Assembly: GCF_014206975.1 (NCBI RefSeq)
Contig: NZ_JACHOU010000023.1
Span: 1 to 64,000 of the forward strand
Length of the DNA stretch: 64,000 nt
Direction of reading: 5' to 3'
From: Aminobacter aganoensis
GTDB lineage: Bacteria > Pseudomonadota > Alphaproteobacteria > Rhizobiales > Rhizobiaceae
In this document: positions 45,205 through 54,740 of the stretch, one piece after another
Numbering within the stretch: the stretch's first letter is position 1
Layout of the letters: each line of letters opens with the position of its first letter
Notes under the pieces: model-generated
Told to the model about the DNA's origin: nothing
Databases searched by the model: none
What the model saw: only the letters and a program-made list of their open reading frames with translations
Position numbers and translations under genes: made by a program

Positions 45205-46287
45205 TCAGTCCCTGATCGCCTTCGCCACCAGCCTTGCCAGTGCCGGGCCGAACAGCAGAACGAGCAGGAAGCGCAGCATCTGCAGCGTCAGCACGAATGA
45301 CAGGTCGACGTTGTCGGAGGCCGCGGCGATGATGGCGATGGAATCCATGCCGCCGGGGCTCGTCGCCAGATAGGCGGTCAGCGGATCGACGCCGAGGATC
45401 GTGTGCAGCGCGAAGGCGAGGACACCGCAAAACGCCATCAGCGCTGCGATCGAGCCAATCACCTGGGGCAGGGCGCGCGCGGCGTGGCGCAGGATGGGCC
45501 GGGTGAAGTTCAGCCCGATCGACCAGCCGATCAGGGTGTAGCCGATGGCCAGCAGCCATTCCGGCAGCTGCAGGTCGATGCCAAGACCGAGATGGACGAT
45601 GGCGCCGATGACCATCGCGCCGACGAAGTAGGGCGAGGGGATGCGCAGGAGATAGCCGAGCACGCCGCCGACGATGGCGACGCCGACCATCGTCGCGAAG
45701 GCCGGCCAGACGATGACCGGAAACCATTCGATCGCCGGTGCCTGGACGCCCGAGGTGTCGACCCAGAGCCGGGCGACGACCGCAGCGGCGATCGAGACCA
45801 TGATGACGCGCAGATATTGCATGAAGGCGACGAGCCGCGCGTCGGCGCCGAAGGCATCCGCCATCAGCACCATGGCGGTCGCGGCCCCCGGTGCCGAACC
45901 CCAGACCGCAGTGGTGCCGGGCAGCACCTTGAGCCGCGAGATGAACCAGCCAAGGAAGCTGCTGGCGGCAACCGTGGCGATTGCCGCGCCCAGGAACAGC
46001 GGCCATTCGGCGGCGAATGTGATGAAGATTCCGGTCGAGATCGAGCTGGCGACGAGGCAGCCGATCAGCGCTTGCGCCGAGACGAAAAGCGGCTTGGGCA
46101 CGCGGACGGTGGCGCCGTTGCTGCCGAGGAAAATGGCGACCAGCATCGGCCCGACCAGCAGGGCGGCAGGCAGATGCGCCAGCTCGAGCAGGCCGGCAAC
46201 AAGGACCGAGCAGGCCAGCAGCAGCAGCCATTGCAGCCAGGGCTTCGTTTGGGAGAGCGGGGCGGCAGGCTGCGGGTCTGGCTTCAT
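45205..46287 (-). CDS. AbrB-family membrane protein (putative ammonia monooxygenase-like)
   Basis: A 360-residue protein with about ten membrane segments in two repeats, each with an L-P-A-A/S-P-Y type start (LAHLPAALLVGPMLVAIFLG; IPSPYFVGAMVIGAIVHLG) and the signatures WGSAPGAATAMVLMADAFGA and YLATSPGGMDSIAIIAAAS. This is Pfam AbrB (not the DNA-binding AbrB), a family of unknown transport or regulatory function often annotated as ammonia monooxygenase. It is divergent from a TctC-type binding-protein gene, with which such genes are often linked. Confidence 0.82.
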   Translation of the reverse strand: MKPDPQPAAPLSQTKPWLQWLLLLACSVLVAGLLELAHLPAALLVGPMLVAIFLGSNGATVRVPKPLFVSAQALIGCLVASSISTGIFITFAAEWPLFLGAAIATVAASSFLGWFISRLKVLPGTTAVWGSAPGAATAMVLMADAFGADARLVAFMQYLRVIMVSIAAAVVARLWVDTSGVQAPAIEWFPVIVWPAFATMVGVAIVGGVLGYLLRIPSPYFVGAMVIGAIVHLGLGIDLQLPEWLLAIGYTLIGWSIGLNFTRPILRHAARALPQVIGSIAALMAFCGVLAFALHTILGVDPLTAYLATSPGGMDSIAIIAAASDNVDLSFVLTLQMLRFLLVLLFGPALARLVAKAIRD

Positions 46288-46457
46288 GCCGCCCTCTTAG
46301 ACCCATTCGACAACGAATGTCAGGTCCAGTGCCGGCCAATCGTCGGCAATGCCGGATCTGCCCCCAACGTCGCATTGACAGCGTATGCAAAGTTCATACG
46401 CTCCACGGTCCATGCGGCGGCAGGAGGTGCTGCTGCACAGATGGGAGATGCGCACTG

Positions 46458-47447
46458 ATGACTTCCAATTTCACGCGTCGCGCGGCGCTGGCCCTCGGGC
46501 TTTCCGCCGCCTCGTTGCTTGCCATGGCCCCGGGCGCCGGCGCCCAGCAGTTCCCCGACCGCACGGTCACCCTTGTCATTCCTTTCGCCGCTGGCGGGTC
46601 GACCGACGTCGTCGGGCGCATCATCGCGCAAAAGATGTCGGATGATCTCGGCCAGCAGGTGGTCGTCGAAAACGTCGCCGGTGCCGGCGGCAACATCGGC
46701 GCCGACCGCGTCGCCCGCGCCGAACCCGATGGCTACACCATCCTGATGGGCACGGTTGCGACGCACGCGCTCAACCCGCTTATCCTCAAGACCAAGCCGT
46801 ATGACCCGGAGAAGGACTTCACCCCGGTATCGCTGCTGGTCGTCGTGCCGAACGTCCTGGTCGTCAATCCGCAGCTGCCGGTCAAGAACGTGCAGGAACT
46901 GATTGCGCTCTTGAAGGCCGAACCCGACAAATACGCCTATGCCTCGTCGGGCAATGGCACGCCGCTGCATCTGTCGGGCGAACTGTTCAAGGCCATGGCC
47001 GGCGTCAGCATCCAGCACATTCCCTACAAGGGCGCGGGGCCGGCGCTGAACGATGTCGTCGGTAACCAGGTGCCGATCATGTTCGACAATCTGCCGTCGT
47101 CGTCCTCGCACATCAAGGGCGGCACGCTGCGCGCCCTCGGCGTGACGACGGCCGAGCGCGCGCCGTCCTTCCCCGACGTGCCGACCATCGCCGAGTCAGG
47201 CGTGCCGGGCTACGAGACCTACACCTGGAATGCACTGTTTGCGCCGGCCGGCACGCCGAAGGAGGTCGTCGATCGCCTCAACGCGTCGGCCAACAAGGCA
47301 ATGACCGATCCGGAGGTCATCGAAAAGATGAACGGTTTCAGCGCCAAGATCGTCGGCTCGACGCCGGATGAACTGGCAGCCCACGTCAAGGCCGAGCTCG
47401 CAAAGTGGGGACCGGTGGTCAAGGACGCAAACATCCAGATCGACTGA
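46458..47447 (+). CDS. Tripartite tricarboxylate transporter substrate-binding protein (TctC/Bug family)
   Basis: A 329-residue exported protein. The N-terminus MTSNFTRRAALALGLSAASL has twin arginines and a hydrophobic core, a Tat- or Sec-type signal ending near GAGAQQ. The mature part starts FPDRTVTLVIPFAAGGSTDV and includes HIPYKGAGPALNDVVGNQVP, both standard for Bug proteins. They bind organic acids in the periplasm for TctAB. No tctA or tctB is in the window, so it is an orphan binder or sensor, or pairs with the divergent AbrB-family membrane protein. An earlier in-frame start lacks a signal sequence. Confidence 0.88.
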   Translation: MTSNFTRRAALALGLSAASLLAMAPGAGAQQFPDRTVTLVIPFAAGGSTDVVGRIIAQKMSDDLGQQVVVENVAGAGGNIGADRVARAEPDGYTILMGTVATHALNPLILKTKPYDPEKDFTPVSLLVVVPNVLVVNPQLPVKNVQELIALLKAEPDKYAYASSGNGTPLHLSGELFKAMAGVSIQHIPYKGAGPALNDVVGNQVPIMFDNLPSSSSHIKGGTLRALGVTTAERAPSFPDVPTIAESGVPGYETYTWNALFAPAGTPKEVVDRLNASANKAMTDPEVIEKMNGFSAKIVGSTPDELAAHVKAELAKWGPVVKDANIQID

Positions 47448-47464
47448 GAAACACGGCTGGCTTA

Positions 47465-47494
47465 CGGGCGGCGCATCACGTGATGCGCCGCCCG
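47465..47494 (+). terminator. Terminator after the TctC-type gene
   Basis: A 14-base perfect arm pair (cgggcggcgcatca / tgatgcgccgcccg) with a tiny loop, then GTTTGTTAT. The remaining bases to 47849 hold no gene I can support. Confidence 0.8.
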
Positions 47495-47849
47495 GTTTGT
47501 TATAGCGCATGCGAGCATCCGGACTGGGCAGCCGCAACGGTGCTGTCGCGACGTGGCTTGATCGCCACTTCCCGTCGCGCCCACGATCGAATAGTGCAGC
47601 TTCGACAATGGCTTGCGTTGCCAGGCTGCGATCCTGATTCAATGCCGTTGCTGGCGCCGTCGGGGCAGGTATCGATTGCACTGAACTGCAATAAATTCCC
47701 CGATCTCGCCTGCGTCCAATCGTTGGTCCGCTGTGCGGGCGATCGCAGTATCCCCGTCATCTCTCCGGATCGTCACGTCGAAACCGGCGGCTGCATCGCT
47801 CGCGCGCCGGTCAGATTCAACTTGTGCATGGACAATTGCGAGAGCATGA

Positions 47850-47870
47850 TGCAAATCATTCGCATTTGCA
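47850..47870 (+). promoter_or_regulatory. Fur-family-like operator before the multicopper oxidase gene
   Basis: TGCAAAT and ATTTGCA form a perfect 7+7 inverted repeat around 7 bases (cattcgc), ending 12 bases before the ATG at 47883. The core resembles the 19-bp boxes of Fur/Mur/Zur proteins in alphaproteobacteria. Metal-dependent repression of the oxidase-ZIP pair is inferred. Confidence 0.6.
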
Positions 47871-47882
47871 AAATGACACGGG

Positions 47883-49031
47883 ATGGCTGACGTGCCGACA
47901 CTATTGGGAGAACGGCTCAGCCGAAGGCTGGTGCTGGCGGGCGGTATCTGCACGGCTGGCGCCACGGCGGTGGGCGTCAGCGCGGCGGTGGGGCAGGCGG
48001 CGCATGGCGGGCACGATGCTGCGGCAGCGCCCGGCGCCGGCGATGCCTATCAAGCGGCGTCGTCTTCAGGACATGGCGGTGCGCATGGCGCGATGCTCAC
48101 CGTTGGCGAGGTCGACAGCGCCCGCAACGGCTTCGACCCGGCCAAGATGCTCACCGACTGGGATGTCGGCACGACGTCGGTGCTGCCGGATGGAGGTACG
48201 CTCAGGACCTTCGAGGTCGTCGCCGAAGACAAGGACATCGAGATTGCGCCGGGGGTGATGTTCCCGGCCTGGACCTACAATGGCCGCGTTCCCGGCCCGG
48301 CCTTGCGCGCCACCGAAGGCGAGCGCCTGCGCATCGTCTTCAAGAACTACGGCTCGCATCCGCACTCGATGCATTTCCATGGCATTCATGCCGCGCGGAT
48401 GGATGGCGTGCCAGGGGCCGGCCTGGTCAACCCCGGCGAGGAATTCGTCTACGAATTCGATGCCAAGCCGTTCGGTTGCCACCTCTACCATTGCCACGCG
48501 CTGCCGCTGAAACGGCACATCCACAAGGGCATGTACGGCGCTTTCGTCATCGATCCCGATCCCGCCCGCCACCCCGACCAGGCCGATGTCGCCCGTTCGC
48601 GGCTCTACGGCACGCCGGAGAATGCGCAGTGGCAGGAGTTCGTCATGGTGATGAACGCCTTCGACACCAATTTCGATGGCGAGAACGAGTTCTACGCCGT
48701 CAACACGGTGGCGCATACCTACATGAACTCCCCGATCAGGATCGCCAAGACCAGGCCGGTGCGGATCTACCTGATCAATGTCGTCGAGTTCGACCCGATC
48801 AACTCGTTTCACCTGCATGCCAATTTCTTCGACTATTTCGACCAGGGCACGACGCTGACCCCGACATTGAAGACCGTCGACCTGATCACCCAGTGCCAGG
48901 CCCAGCGCGGCATCCTCGAATTCAGTTTTGCCGAGCATGAGGCCGGACTCTACATGTTCCACCCGCATCAGTCGGAGTTCACCGAACTGGGCTGGGTCGG
49001 CATGTTCGACGTCGTGGAGGACGTGGCATGA
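47883..49031 (+). CDS. Two-domain multicopper oxidase, Tat-exported
   Basis: A 382-residue copper protein. LSRRLVLAGGICTAGATAVG is a twin-arginine signal, followed by a His/Gly/Ala-rich linker (AHGGHD, SGHGGAHG). Domain 1 has HSMHFHGIH and the type 1 region GCHLYHCHALPLKRHIHKGM; domain 2 has SFHLHANFFDYF and MFHPHQSEFTELGW. The two-cupredoxin length and motifs match nitrite-reductase-like multicopper oxidases. It probably oxidises a metal ion (Fe2+, Mn2+ or Cu+) in the periplasm. It overlaps the ZIP gene by ATGA and lies behind a Fur-type palindrome. Confidence 0.82.
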   Translation: MADVPTLLGERLSRRLVLAGGICTAGATAVGVSAAVGQAAHGGHDAAAAPGAGDAYQAASSSGHGGAHGAMLTVGEVDSARNGFDPAKMLTDWDVGTTSVLPDGGTLRTFEVVAEDKDIEIAPGVMFPAWTYNGRVPGPALRATEGERLRIVFKNYGSHPHSMHFHGIHAARMDGVPGAGLVNPGEEFVYEFDAKPFGCHLYHCHALPLKRHIHKGMYGAFVIDPDPARHPDQADVARSRLYGTPENAQWQEFVMVMNAFDTNFDGENEFYAVNTVAHTYMNSPIRIAKTRPVRIYLINVVEFDPINSFHLHANFFDYFDQGTTLTPTLKTVDLITQCQAQRGILEFSFAEHEAGLYMFHPHQSEFTELGWVGMFDVVEDVA

Positions 49032-50233
49032 GGGACGCGCCGATCTCCGAGACGGAAGCCGAACTGCCCGGAACGCCAACTGCGCGCCGTGCGCTGTGGT
49101 GGATCATCCTGCCGCTGCTTGCCTTCGCCGCAGCCATTGCCGTGCTGGTTTCCACCAATCCCCTGGCGCGCTTCAACAACGGCACGCCGCCTGTCGAAGA
49201 CATCGCCTTCGAACGCGTCATCCTCGGCAGCGACGGCATTCGCGTCCTGGTCCGAGTCGGCGGCTCGGAGCCGATGACGATTGCCCAGGTCCAGGTCGAC
49301 GATGCCTACTGGCAGTTCACCCAGGATCCGCCGGGGCCGCTGGAGCGCGGTTCGTCTGCCTGGATCGCGGTGCCGTTCCCGTGGGTGCTCGGCGAGGCGC
49401 ACGCGGTCAATCTGGTGACCGGCACCGGCGCCACATTCGCCCATGAAATTCCCGTGGCGGTCGCGACACCGGTGGCCGACAGCACCAGCCTTTTGTCGCA
49501 GGCGATTCTCGGCATCTTCGTCGGCATCGTGCCGGTGGCGGTCGGGCTGATGTTCTATCCGGCGCTGCGCGGGGTCGGCCGCAACGGCATGAGCTTCCTC
49601 CTGGCGCTGACCGTCGGCCTGCTGGCCTTCCTGATGGTCGATGCCATCGGCGATGCCTTCGAGCTTGCCGCCGAATCCGCCGCGATATTCCAGGGCAACG
49701 CCATGGTGGTGCTGGCCGCCGCCGCCAGCTTCCTGATCCTGATGGGCATCGGCCGCCGCAACGGCACGCCGCAGGGCCTGGCGCTCGCCACCTACATCGC
49801 CATCGGCATCGGCCTGCACAATTTCGGCGAGGGGCTCGCGATCGGCGCCGCGTTCGCGGCAGGCGCCGCCGGCCTAGGCACGTTCCTGGTGCTTGGATTC
49901 ACCATCCACAATGTCACCGAAGGCATCGGCATCGCGGCACCCATCCTGCGCGAGCGCATCGCCCTGTGGACCTTCGCCGGCCTGACCCTGCTTGCCGGCG
50001 GACCGGCGGTGCTGGGCCTTTGGATCGGCAGCCTGGCGTTCGCGCCGCAATGGTCGGCACTGGCGCTTGCCATCGGTGCCGGTGCGATCCTCCAGGTGAT
50101 CGTCGAGGTGACAGCGCTGATCCGCCGCCGCGAAGGCGCGGAAGGCAGCGGGCTTTTCGGTCCGGCAGTCATGGCCGGGCTCGCTGTCGGCGCCGGCTTC
50201 ATGTATCTCACCGCAATGCTGGTGAAGATCTAG
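49028..50233 (+). CDS. ZIP-family metal transporter with N-terminal periplasmic domain
   Basis: A 401-residue protein. After one membrane anchor (LWWIILPLLAFAAAIAVLV), a periplasmic segment of about 110 residues follows, then seven to eight TM segments with the ZIP metal-site helices GIGLHNFGEGLAIGAAFA and FTIHNVTEGIGIAAPI. The HN..EG pairs are the ZIP binuclear metal site. ZIPs import Zn2+, Fe2+ or Mn2+. The extra N-terminal domain is unusual and, with the co-translated multicopper oxidase, suggests oxidation-linked or chaperoned metal uptake. Confidence 0.85.
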   Translation: MRDAPISETEAELPGTPTARRALWWIILPLLAFAAAIAVLVSTNPLARFNNGTPPVEDIAFERVILGSDGIRVLVRVGGSEPMTIAQVQVDDAYWQFTQDPPGPLERGSSAWIAVPFPWVLGEAHAVNLVTGTGATFAHEIPVAVATPVADSTSLLSQAILGIFVGIVPVAVGLMFYPALRGVGRNGMSFLLALTVGLLAFLMVDAIGDAFELAAESAAIFQGNAMVVLAAAASFLILMGIGRRNGTPQGLALATYIAIGIGLHNFGEGLAIGAAFAAGAAGLGTFLVLGFTIHNVTEGIGIAAPILRERIALWTFAGLTLLAGGPAVLGLWIGSLAFAPQWSALALAIGAGAILQVIVEVTALIRRREGAEGSGLFGPAVMAGLAVGAGFMYLTAMLVKI

Positions 50234-50262
50234 GAACCCTGCGGGCTCGGGACGCCTGGCGT

Positions 50263-51219
50263 TCAGGCGAAAGGAACGGCGACCGTGCCCTTGGGCAGTT
50301 TGGCCTCGTCGTCGGGCTCGACATGGATGATGACGCGCACAGAAGGGATGTCGTCGCGCAGCGCGTCCTCGATGCGGTCGCAGATGACGTGGCTTTCGCC
50401 CACCGTCATGTCGGCGTCGACGACCAGGTGGAACTCGATGAAGGTGGCGCGGCCGGCGATGCGGGTCTTGAGGTCGTGGACCTCGATAGCGCCCTTGGAG
50501 TTGGCCGAGATGATGTCGCGGATGCGCATGTGCTCGTCGAGTTCGACGGCGCGGTCCATCAGCCCGTCCATGGACGAGCTGATGACATGCCAGCCCTGCC
50601 ACAGGATGTTCAGCGCGACGATCACGGCAAGTGCCGGATCGAGGATCTTCCAGCCGGTGACGACGGCGGCGACGAGGCCGATCAGCACGCCGGCGGAGGT
50701 CACCACGTCGGTCATGATGTGATGACCGTCGGCGACCATGGCGGGCGAGCGCTCGGCACGGCCGACGCGGATCAGCGCGCCCGCCCAGATGGCGTTGATC
50801 ACGGCGGCTATGCCGTTGATGCCGAGACCCAGCCATGGCCGCTCGGCGTCCATCGGCACGCCCCAGCTGCGCCAGACCTCGAACAGGATCAGCAAGGCGG
50901 CGACGACGATCAGAACGCCCTCGAGCACGGCCGAGAAATACTCGGCCTTGTGGTGGCCGTGCTGGTGGCCCATGTCGGCCGGCTTGTGGCTGATCTTGAT
51001 GGCCCAGAAGGCGGCCATCGCGGCAACGACGTTGACGATCGATTCGAGCGCGTCCGAATAGAGCGCGACCGAGCCCGTCAGCCACCAGGCGACAAATTTC
51101 AGGCCCATCACCCCGGCGCCGATGATGATCGACCAGAAGGCAAGCTTGGCGACACGCTGCTTGGACGACGCCTGTCCGCTGCGTGTTGCCGACAAGCCGT
51201 GCGTTTCGGTTTCAGTCAT
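50263..51219 (-). CDS. Cation diffusion facilitator (CDF) metal exporter
   Basis: A 318-residue CDF protein with six TM segments and a C-terminal cytoplasmic domain (RATFIEFHLVVDADMTVGES). TM2 has LYSDALESIVNVVAA and TM5 DGHHIMTDVVTSAG; GHQHGHHKAEYFSAVLEG is the His-rich loop between TM2 and TM3. By alignment to YiiP the site-A residues would be E/N in TM2 with H/D in TM5, a variant of the usual D/D-H/D zinc site. It exports a divalent metal and is convergent with the ZIP importer, so the locus balances uptake and efflux. Confidence 0.87.
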   Translation of the reverse strand: MTETETHGLSATRSGQASSKQRVAKLAFWSIIIGAGVMGLKFVAWWLTGSVALYSDALESIVNVVAAMAAFWAIKISHKPADMGHQHGHHKAEYFSAVLEGVLIVVAALLILFEVWRSWGVPMDAERPWLGLGINGIAAVINAIWAGALIRVGRAERSPAMVADGHHIMTDVVTSAGVLIGLVAAVVTGWKILDPALAVIVALNILWQGWHVISSSMDGLMDRAVELDEHMRIRDIISANSKGAIEVHDLKTRIAGRATFIEFHLVVDADMTVGESHVICDRIEDALRDDIPSVRVIIHVEPDDEAKLPKGTVAVPFA

Positions 51220-51246
51220 GATCTCTGCTGTGGTTAGGGCGGCCGG

Positions 51247-53436
51247 TCAGGCCGCCTTGTCCTTGGCCTTGCGCGGCATGTGCGCGACGACGTTCTCGAT
51301 CATCCGCATGCCGGCGTCGTGGCCGAGCGTCATGATCGATTCGGGGTGGAACTGAACGGCGGCGATCGGCTCCTTCTTGTGCTCGAACGCCATGATGACG
51401 CCGTCCTCGGTTTCTGCCGTGACGACGAAGTCGTCGGGCAGGCGAACAGGATCGGCAAAGATCGAGTGGTAGCGGCCGACGGTCACTTCCTTGGGCAGGC
51501 CGGAAAAGACGATGCCGGGCTTGGAAACGCGGATACGCGACGGCTTGCCGTGCATCGGCACGGCCAGCTGGCGCAGCTCGCCGCCATAGGCCTCGGCCAG
51601 CGCCTGCAGGCCCAGGCATACGCCGAAGATCGGCAGGTCGCGGTCGCGCGATTTCCTGATCGTCGCCGCCGTGTCGAAATCCTTAGGCATGCCGGGGCCG
51701 GGAGAGAGCACGACGAGGTCGGGCTTGATGCGGTCGAAGATCTCCTCGGGCACCGGCGAGCGCACGGTGGACACGTCGGCGCCGGTCTGGCGGAAGTAAT
51801 TGGCCAAGGTGTGGACGAAGGAGTCCTCGTGGTCGACGAGCAGGATCTTGACCCCTTCGCCGACGCGCGCAGTGGTGCGCTCGGTGCCTGCGGAGTTGCC
51901 GGTCTTGGCGTCGCGGATGGCGGAAAGCATGGCTGAGGCCTTCAGTTCGGTTTCGGCTTCTTCTTCCTCGGGAATGGAATCGTAGAGCAATGTGGCGCCT
52001 GCGCGCACCTCGGCGATGCCGTCCTTGATGCGGATGGTGCGCAGCGTCAGGCCGGTGTTCAGGTCGCCGTTGAAATGCACCATGCCGATCGCCCCGCCAT
52101 ACCAGGCGCGCGGGCTCTTCTCGTTCTGCTCGATGAAACGCATCGCCCAGAGCTTCGGCGCACCCGTCACCGTCACCGCCCAGGCGTGGGAGAGGAAGGC
52201 GTCGAAGGCGTCCATGCCCTCGCGCAGGCGACCCTCGATATGGTCGACGGTGTGGATCAGCCGCGAATACATCTCGATCTGGCGGCGGCCGATGACGCGC
52301 ACCGAGCCCGGCTCGCAGACGCGTGACTTGTCGTTGCGGTCGACGTCGGAGCACATGGTGAGCTCGGATTCGTCCTTCTTCGAGTTGAGCAGCTTGAGGA
52401 TCTGCTCGCTGTCGGAGATAGCGTCCTCGCCGCGCTTGATGGTGCCCGAGATCGGGCAGGTCTCGACGCGGCGGCCGTTGACGCGCACGAACATCTCCGG
52501 CGACGCGCCGATCAGGTATTCGCCTTCGCCCAGATTGATGAAGAACGAATAGGGCGAGGGGTTGATGGTCTTCAGCCGGCGGGAAATCTCCGAAGGGGCG
52601 GTTTCGCAGCGCTCGTAGAACATCTGGCCGGGAACGACCTCGAACAGGTCGCCGCGCTTGAAGCTGTCCATCGCCCGGCGCACCAGCTGGGCATATTCGC
52701 CCGGCTCGTGGTCGCCGCGCGGCGGGATGCGGTCGGAGGTCCTGAACGGCTCGGCAACGCTGTCGCGGGCAATGCCTTCGGTCGAAAAACCCTTGCCGGA
52801 ATAGTCGTAGCGGTCGTGCCAGGCCTTGGCCGAATAGTGATCGACGACCAGGATCTCGTCGGGCAGGAACAGGACCAGGTCGCGCTGGCTTTCCTTGCGC
52901 TCGAGCTTGTGCTGGACCGGGTCGAACTGGAAGGCAAGGTCGTAGCCGAAGGCGCCGTAAAGGCCGAGATTGCTGTCCTCGTCCGACTTGAACAGCGCGG
53001 TGATGGCGCGCAGCACGGTGAATACCGAAGGCACGCGCGAGCGCTCCTCCTCGGTGAAAACCCGGCCGGGGGTGGCGATGTCGAGCCTGATCAGGTGCTT
53101 GCCGGCCTCGGCGATGGTCAGCTCCTCGAGCGGTGCCAGCGCGGCGTGGATGACCGGCAGCAGCACCTCGCCGCGCGCATTGAGCGCCTCGATCTTCATC
53201 GAGCGCCCGCGTGCCGAGATGACCACCGGCGGGTCGATGATCGCGGTGTCCCAGCGGGTGTAGCGGCCGGGGTACTCGTAGTTGGAGGAAAACACCGCGC
53301 CGCGGCGGCTGTTCAGCCCGTCGAGATAGGTCTCGATCGCTCCGGCATAGGCGGTTTCGTGGCGTTGCCTGGTGATGGACACCCCACCAGCGGTCACGTA
53401 GCGCTCGGCACCGTTATCAAGCAGTTCCAACGTCAT
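51247..53436 (-). CDS. trpE: Fused anthranilate synthase TrpE(G)
   Basis: A 729-residue fusion. The TrpE part (to about residue 510) contains [47 protein letters not shown] and TVTGAPK. The TrpG glutaminase follows a linker: [20 protein letters not shown], nucleophile [15 protein letters not shown] and [10 protein letters not shown]. It makes anthranilate from chorismate and glutamine, the first step of tryptophan synthesis. The fusion is characteristic of Rhizobiales. The ATG at 53436 has GGAGACGGGA directly upstream and is preferred over 53448. A trpL leader and attenuator precede it. Confidence 0.95.
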   Translation of the reverse strand: MTLELLDNGAERYVTAGGVSITRQRHETAYAGAIETYLDGLNSRRGAVFSSNYEYPGRYTRWDTAIIDPPVVISARGRSMKIEALNARGEVLLPVIHAALAPLEELTIAEAGKHLIRLDIATPGRVFTEEERSRVPSVFTVLRAITALFKSDEDSNLGLYGAFGYDLAFQFDPVQHKLERKESQRDLVLFLPDEILVVDHYSAKAWHDRYDYSGKGFSTEGIARDSVAEPFRTSDRIPPRGDHEPGEYAQLVRRAMDSFKRGDLFEVVPGQMFYERCETAPSEISRRLKTINPSPYSFFINLGEGEYLIGASPEMFVRVNGRRVETCPISGTIKRGEDAISDSEQILKLLNSKKDESELTMCSDVDRNDKSRVCEPGSVRVIGRRQIEMYSRLIHTVDHIEGRLREGMDAFDAFLSHAWAVTVTGAPKLWAMRFIEQNEKSPRAWYGGAIGMVHFNGDLNTGLTLRTIRIKDGIAEVRAGATLLYDSIPEEEEAETELKASAMLSAIRDAKTGNSAGTERTTARVGEGVKILLVDHEDSFVHTLANYFRQTGADVSTVRSPVPEEIFDRIKPDLVVLSPGPGMPKDFDTAATIRKSRDRDLPIFGVCLGLQALAEAYGGELRQLAVPMHGKPSRIRVSKPGIVFSGLPKEVTVGRYHSIFADPVRLPDDFVVTAETEDGVIMAFEHKKEPIAAVQFHPESIMTLGHDAGMRMIENVVAHMPRKAKDKAA

Positions 53437-53481
53437 TCCCGTCTCCATCCGTTGCCGTGGGAGCGTTCCGGAGCCTGGTTC

Positions 53482-53521
53482 GAAAAAACAAATGGCCGCC
53501 CGGAAATCCCGTTGCGGCCAT
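53482..53521 (-). terminator. trp attenuator terminator
   Basis: On the minus strand ATGGCCGC (53521-53514) pairs with GCGGCCAT (53499-53492), followed by a T-run (TTGTTTTTTCG). It lies between the trpL stop and the trpE(G) start. Confidence 0.8.
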
Positions 53522-53558
53522 CACAATTTTCACGCGCACGCGCTTCAAGAGGCCGCTG

Positions 53559-53603
53559 TCAGCTGGCCCGCCACCAAATGTTCTGGAGCGAAGTCGTGTT
53601 CAT
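53559..53603 (-). CDS. trpL: trp leader peptide
   Basis: A 14-residue frame, MNTTSLQNIWWRAS, with two adjacent Trp codons followed by Arg, just upstream of a terminator hairpin and trpE(G). This matches the 14-residue peTrpL leader of S. meliloti in length and position. Ribosome stalling at the Trp codons would prevent the terminator. In S. meliloti the released leader RNA and peptide also act in trans; that is not shown here. Confidence 0.87.
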   Translation of the reverse strand: MNTTSLQNIWWRAS

Positions 53604-53678
53604 GGCAAATCCATAGCTAGGAAAAACCGGGGGTGCAACTGGATTTGCGTCGTCTTGCATTGCATTACCAACTGACGC

Positions 53679-54737
53679 TCAATTTGTTGTCCGGCGGCGC
53701 ATCAGCACCACGAAAGCCACGCCGCCGATCAGTCCAGTGACGATGCCGAGCGGCATGTCCTGCGGCGGCATCACCGTGCGGGCGGCCATGTCAGCGGCGA
53801 TCAGGAAGATCGCGCCCACCAGCGCCGACAGCGGCAGGACGCGGCGATAGTCGCCGCCGACGAAGAAGCGCACGATGTGCGGGATCATCAGGCCGACGAA
53901 GGCGATGACGCCGGAATAGGCGACGGCGCAGCCGGTCAGCAGCGCGCAGACGACGAAGACCTTAAGCCGGAAGGCGCGCGCCGGGATGCCGAGCGCGGTG
54001 GCGCTCTCGTCGCCCAGCGTCATGGCATTGAGGTTGCGGGTCTGCGTCATCAGCCACGCGCCGCCGAGTACGAGGGCGATGAGCGGGTAGGGCAGGTGGC
54101 TCCACTGCGCCAGGCCGAGCCCGCCGAGCATCCAGAAGATGGCGACATGGGCGGCCCTGGGATCGCCGATGAAGATCGACAGGTTGGCGGCGGCCGAGAT
54201 GATGAAGCTGACGGCCACGCCGGCGAGGATCAGCTGCCCGGCGGACTGGACCCGTGCCAGATTGGCGATGGCAAGCACCAGGGCGGTTGCCGCCATTGCC
54301 CCGGCAAAGGCGAAGACCGGCACGGTGGCCGTGCCGAACACCATGCCGACATGGATCAGCGCCATGATGGCGCCGAAGGCCGCGCCTGACGAAATGCCGA
54401 GCAGATGCGGATCGGCGAGCGGGTTGCGCGTCACCGACTGCAGCGCTGCGCCCACACACGCCAATGAGGCGCCGACGACCGCACCCAGGATGACGCGCGG
54501 GGCGCGCACATCCCAGACGATGTTTTCGCGGCCGCTCGACCACACCGCCTCGACGCTTCCCGGAACCAGCTTGTTGGCGATCACGCCCCACACGGTCTCC
54601 AGCGGGATCGCCACCGGCCCGACGCCGACGGCCACGATCATGGCTACGACGAGCAGCACGGCCAGCCCGGGGATCAGGGCCGGCATGGCGTGGATCAGGA
54701 CGTGCCGTGGTCCTGCGACGAGGTGGCGGTGTGACAC
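53679..54737 (-). CDS. btuC: FecCD-family ABC transporter permease, BtuC-like
   Basis: A 352-residue permease with about ten TM segments. RAPRVILGAVVGASLACVGA and NPLADPHLLGISSGAAFGAI are the standard FecCD/BtuC signatures; GVIAFVGLMIPHIVRFFVGG is the coupling-helix region. It is the last gene of an operon (ATPase, binding protein, permease) whose leader has a cobalamin riboswitch, so vitamin B12 or a cobalamin precursor is the likely substrate, rather than a siderophore. The gap to the binding-protein gene is 3 bases. Confidence 0.8.
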   Translation of the reverse strand: MSHRHLVAGPRHVLIHAMPALIPGLAVLLVVAMIVAVGVGPVAIPLETVWGVIANKLVPGSVEAVWSSGRENIVWDVRAPRVILGAVVGASLACVGAALQSVTRNPLADPHLLGISSGAAFGAIMALIHVGMVFGTATVPVFAFAGAMAATALVLAIANLARVQSAGQLILAGVAVSFIISAAANLSIFIGDPRAAHVAIFWMLGGLGLAQWSHLPYPLIALVLGGAWLMTQTRNLNAMTLGDESATALGIPARAFRLKVFVVCALLTGCAVAYSGVIAFVGLMIPHIVRFFVGGDYRRVLPLSALVGAIFLIAADMAARTVMPPQDMPLGIVTGLIGGVAFVVLMRRRTTN

Positions 54738-54740
54738 GGG

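Noticed and set aside
47448-47849. Possible gene between the TctC-type gene and the multicopper oxidase
   Set aside because: Open frames there overlap the strong terminator or lack start signals and any recognisable motif.
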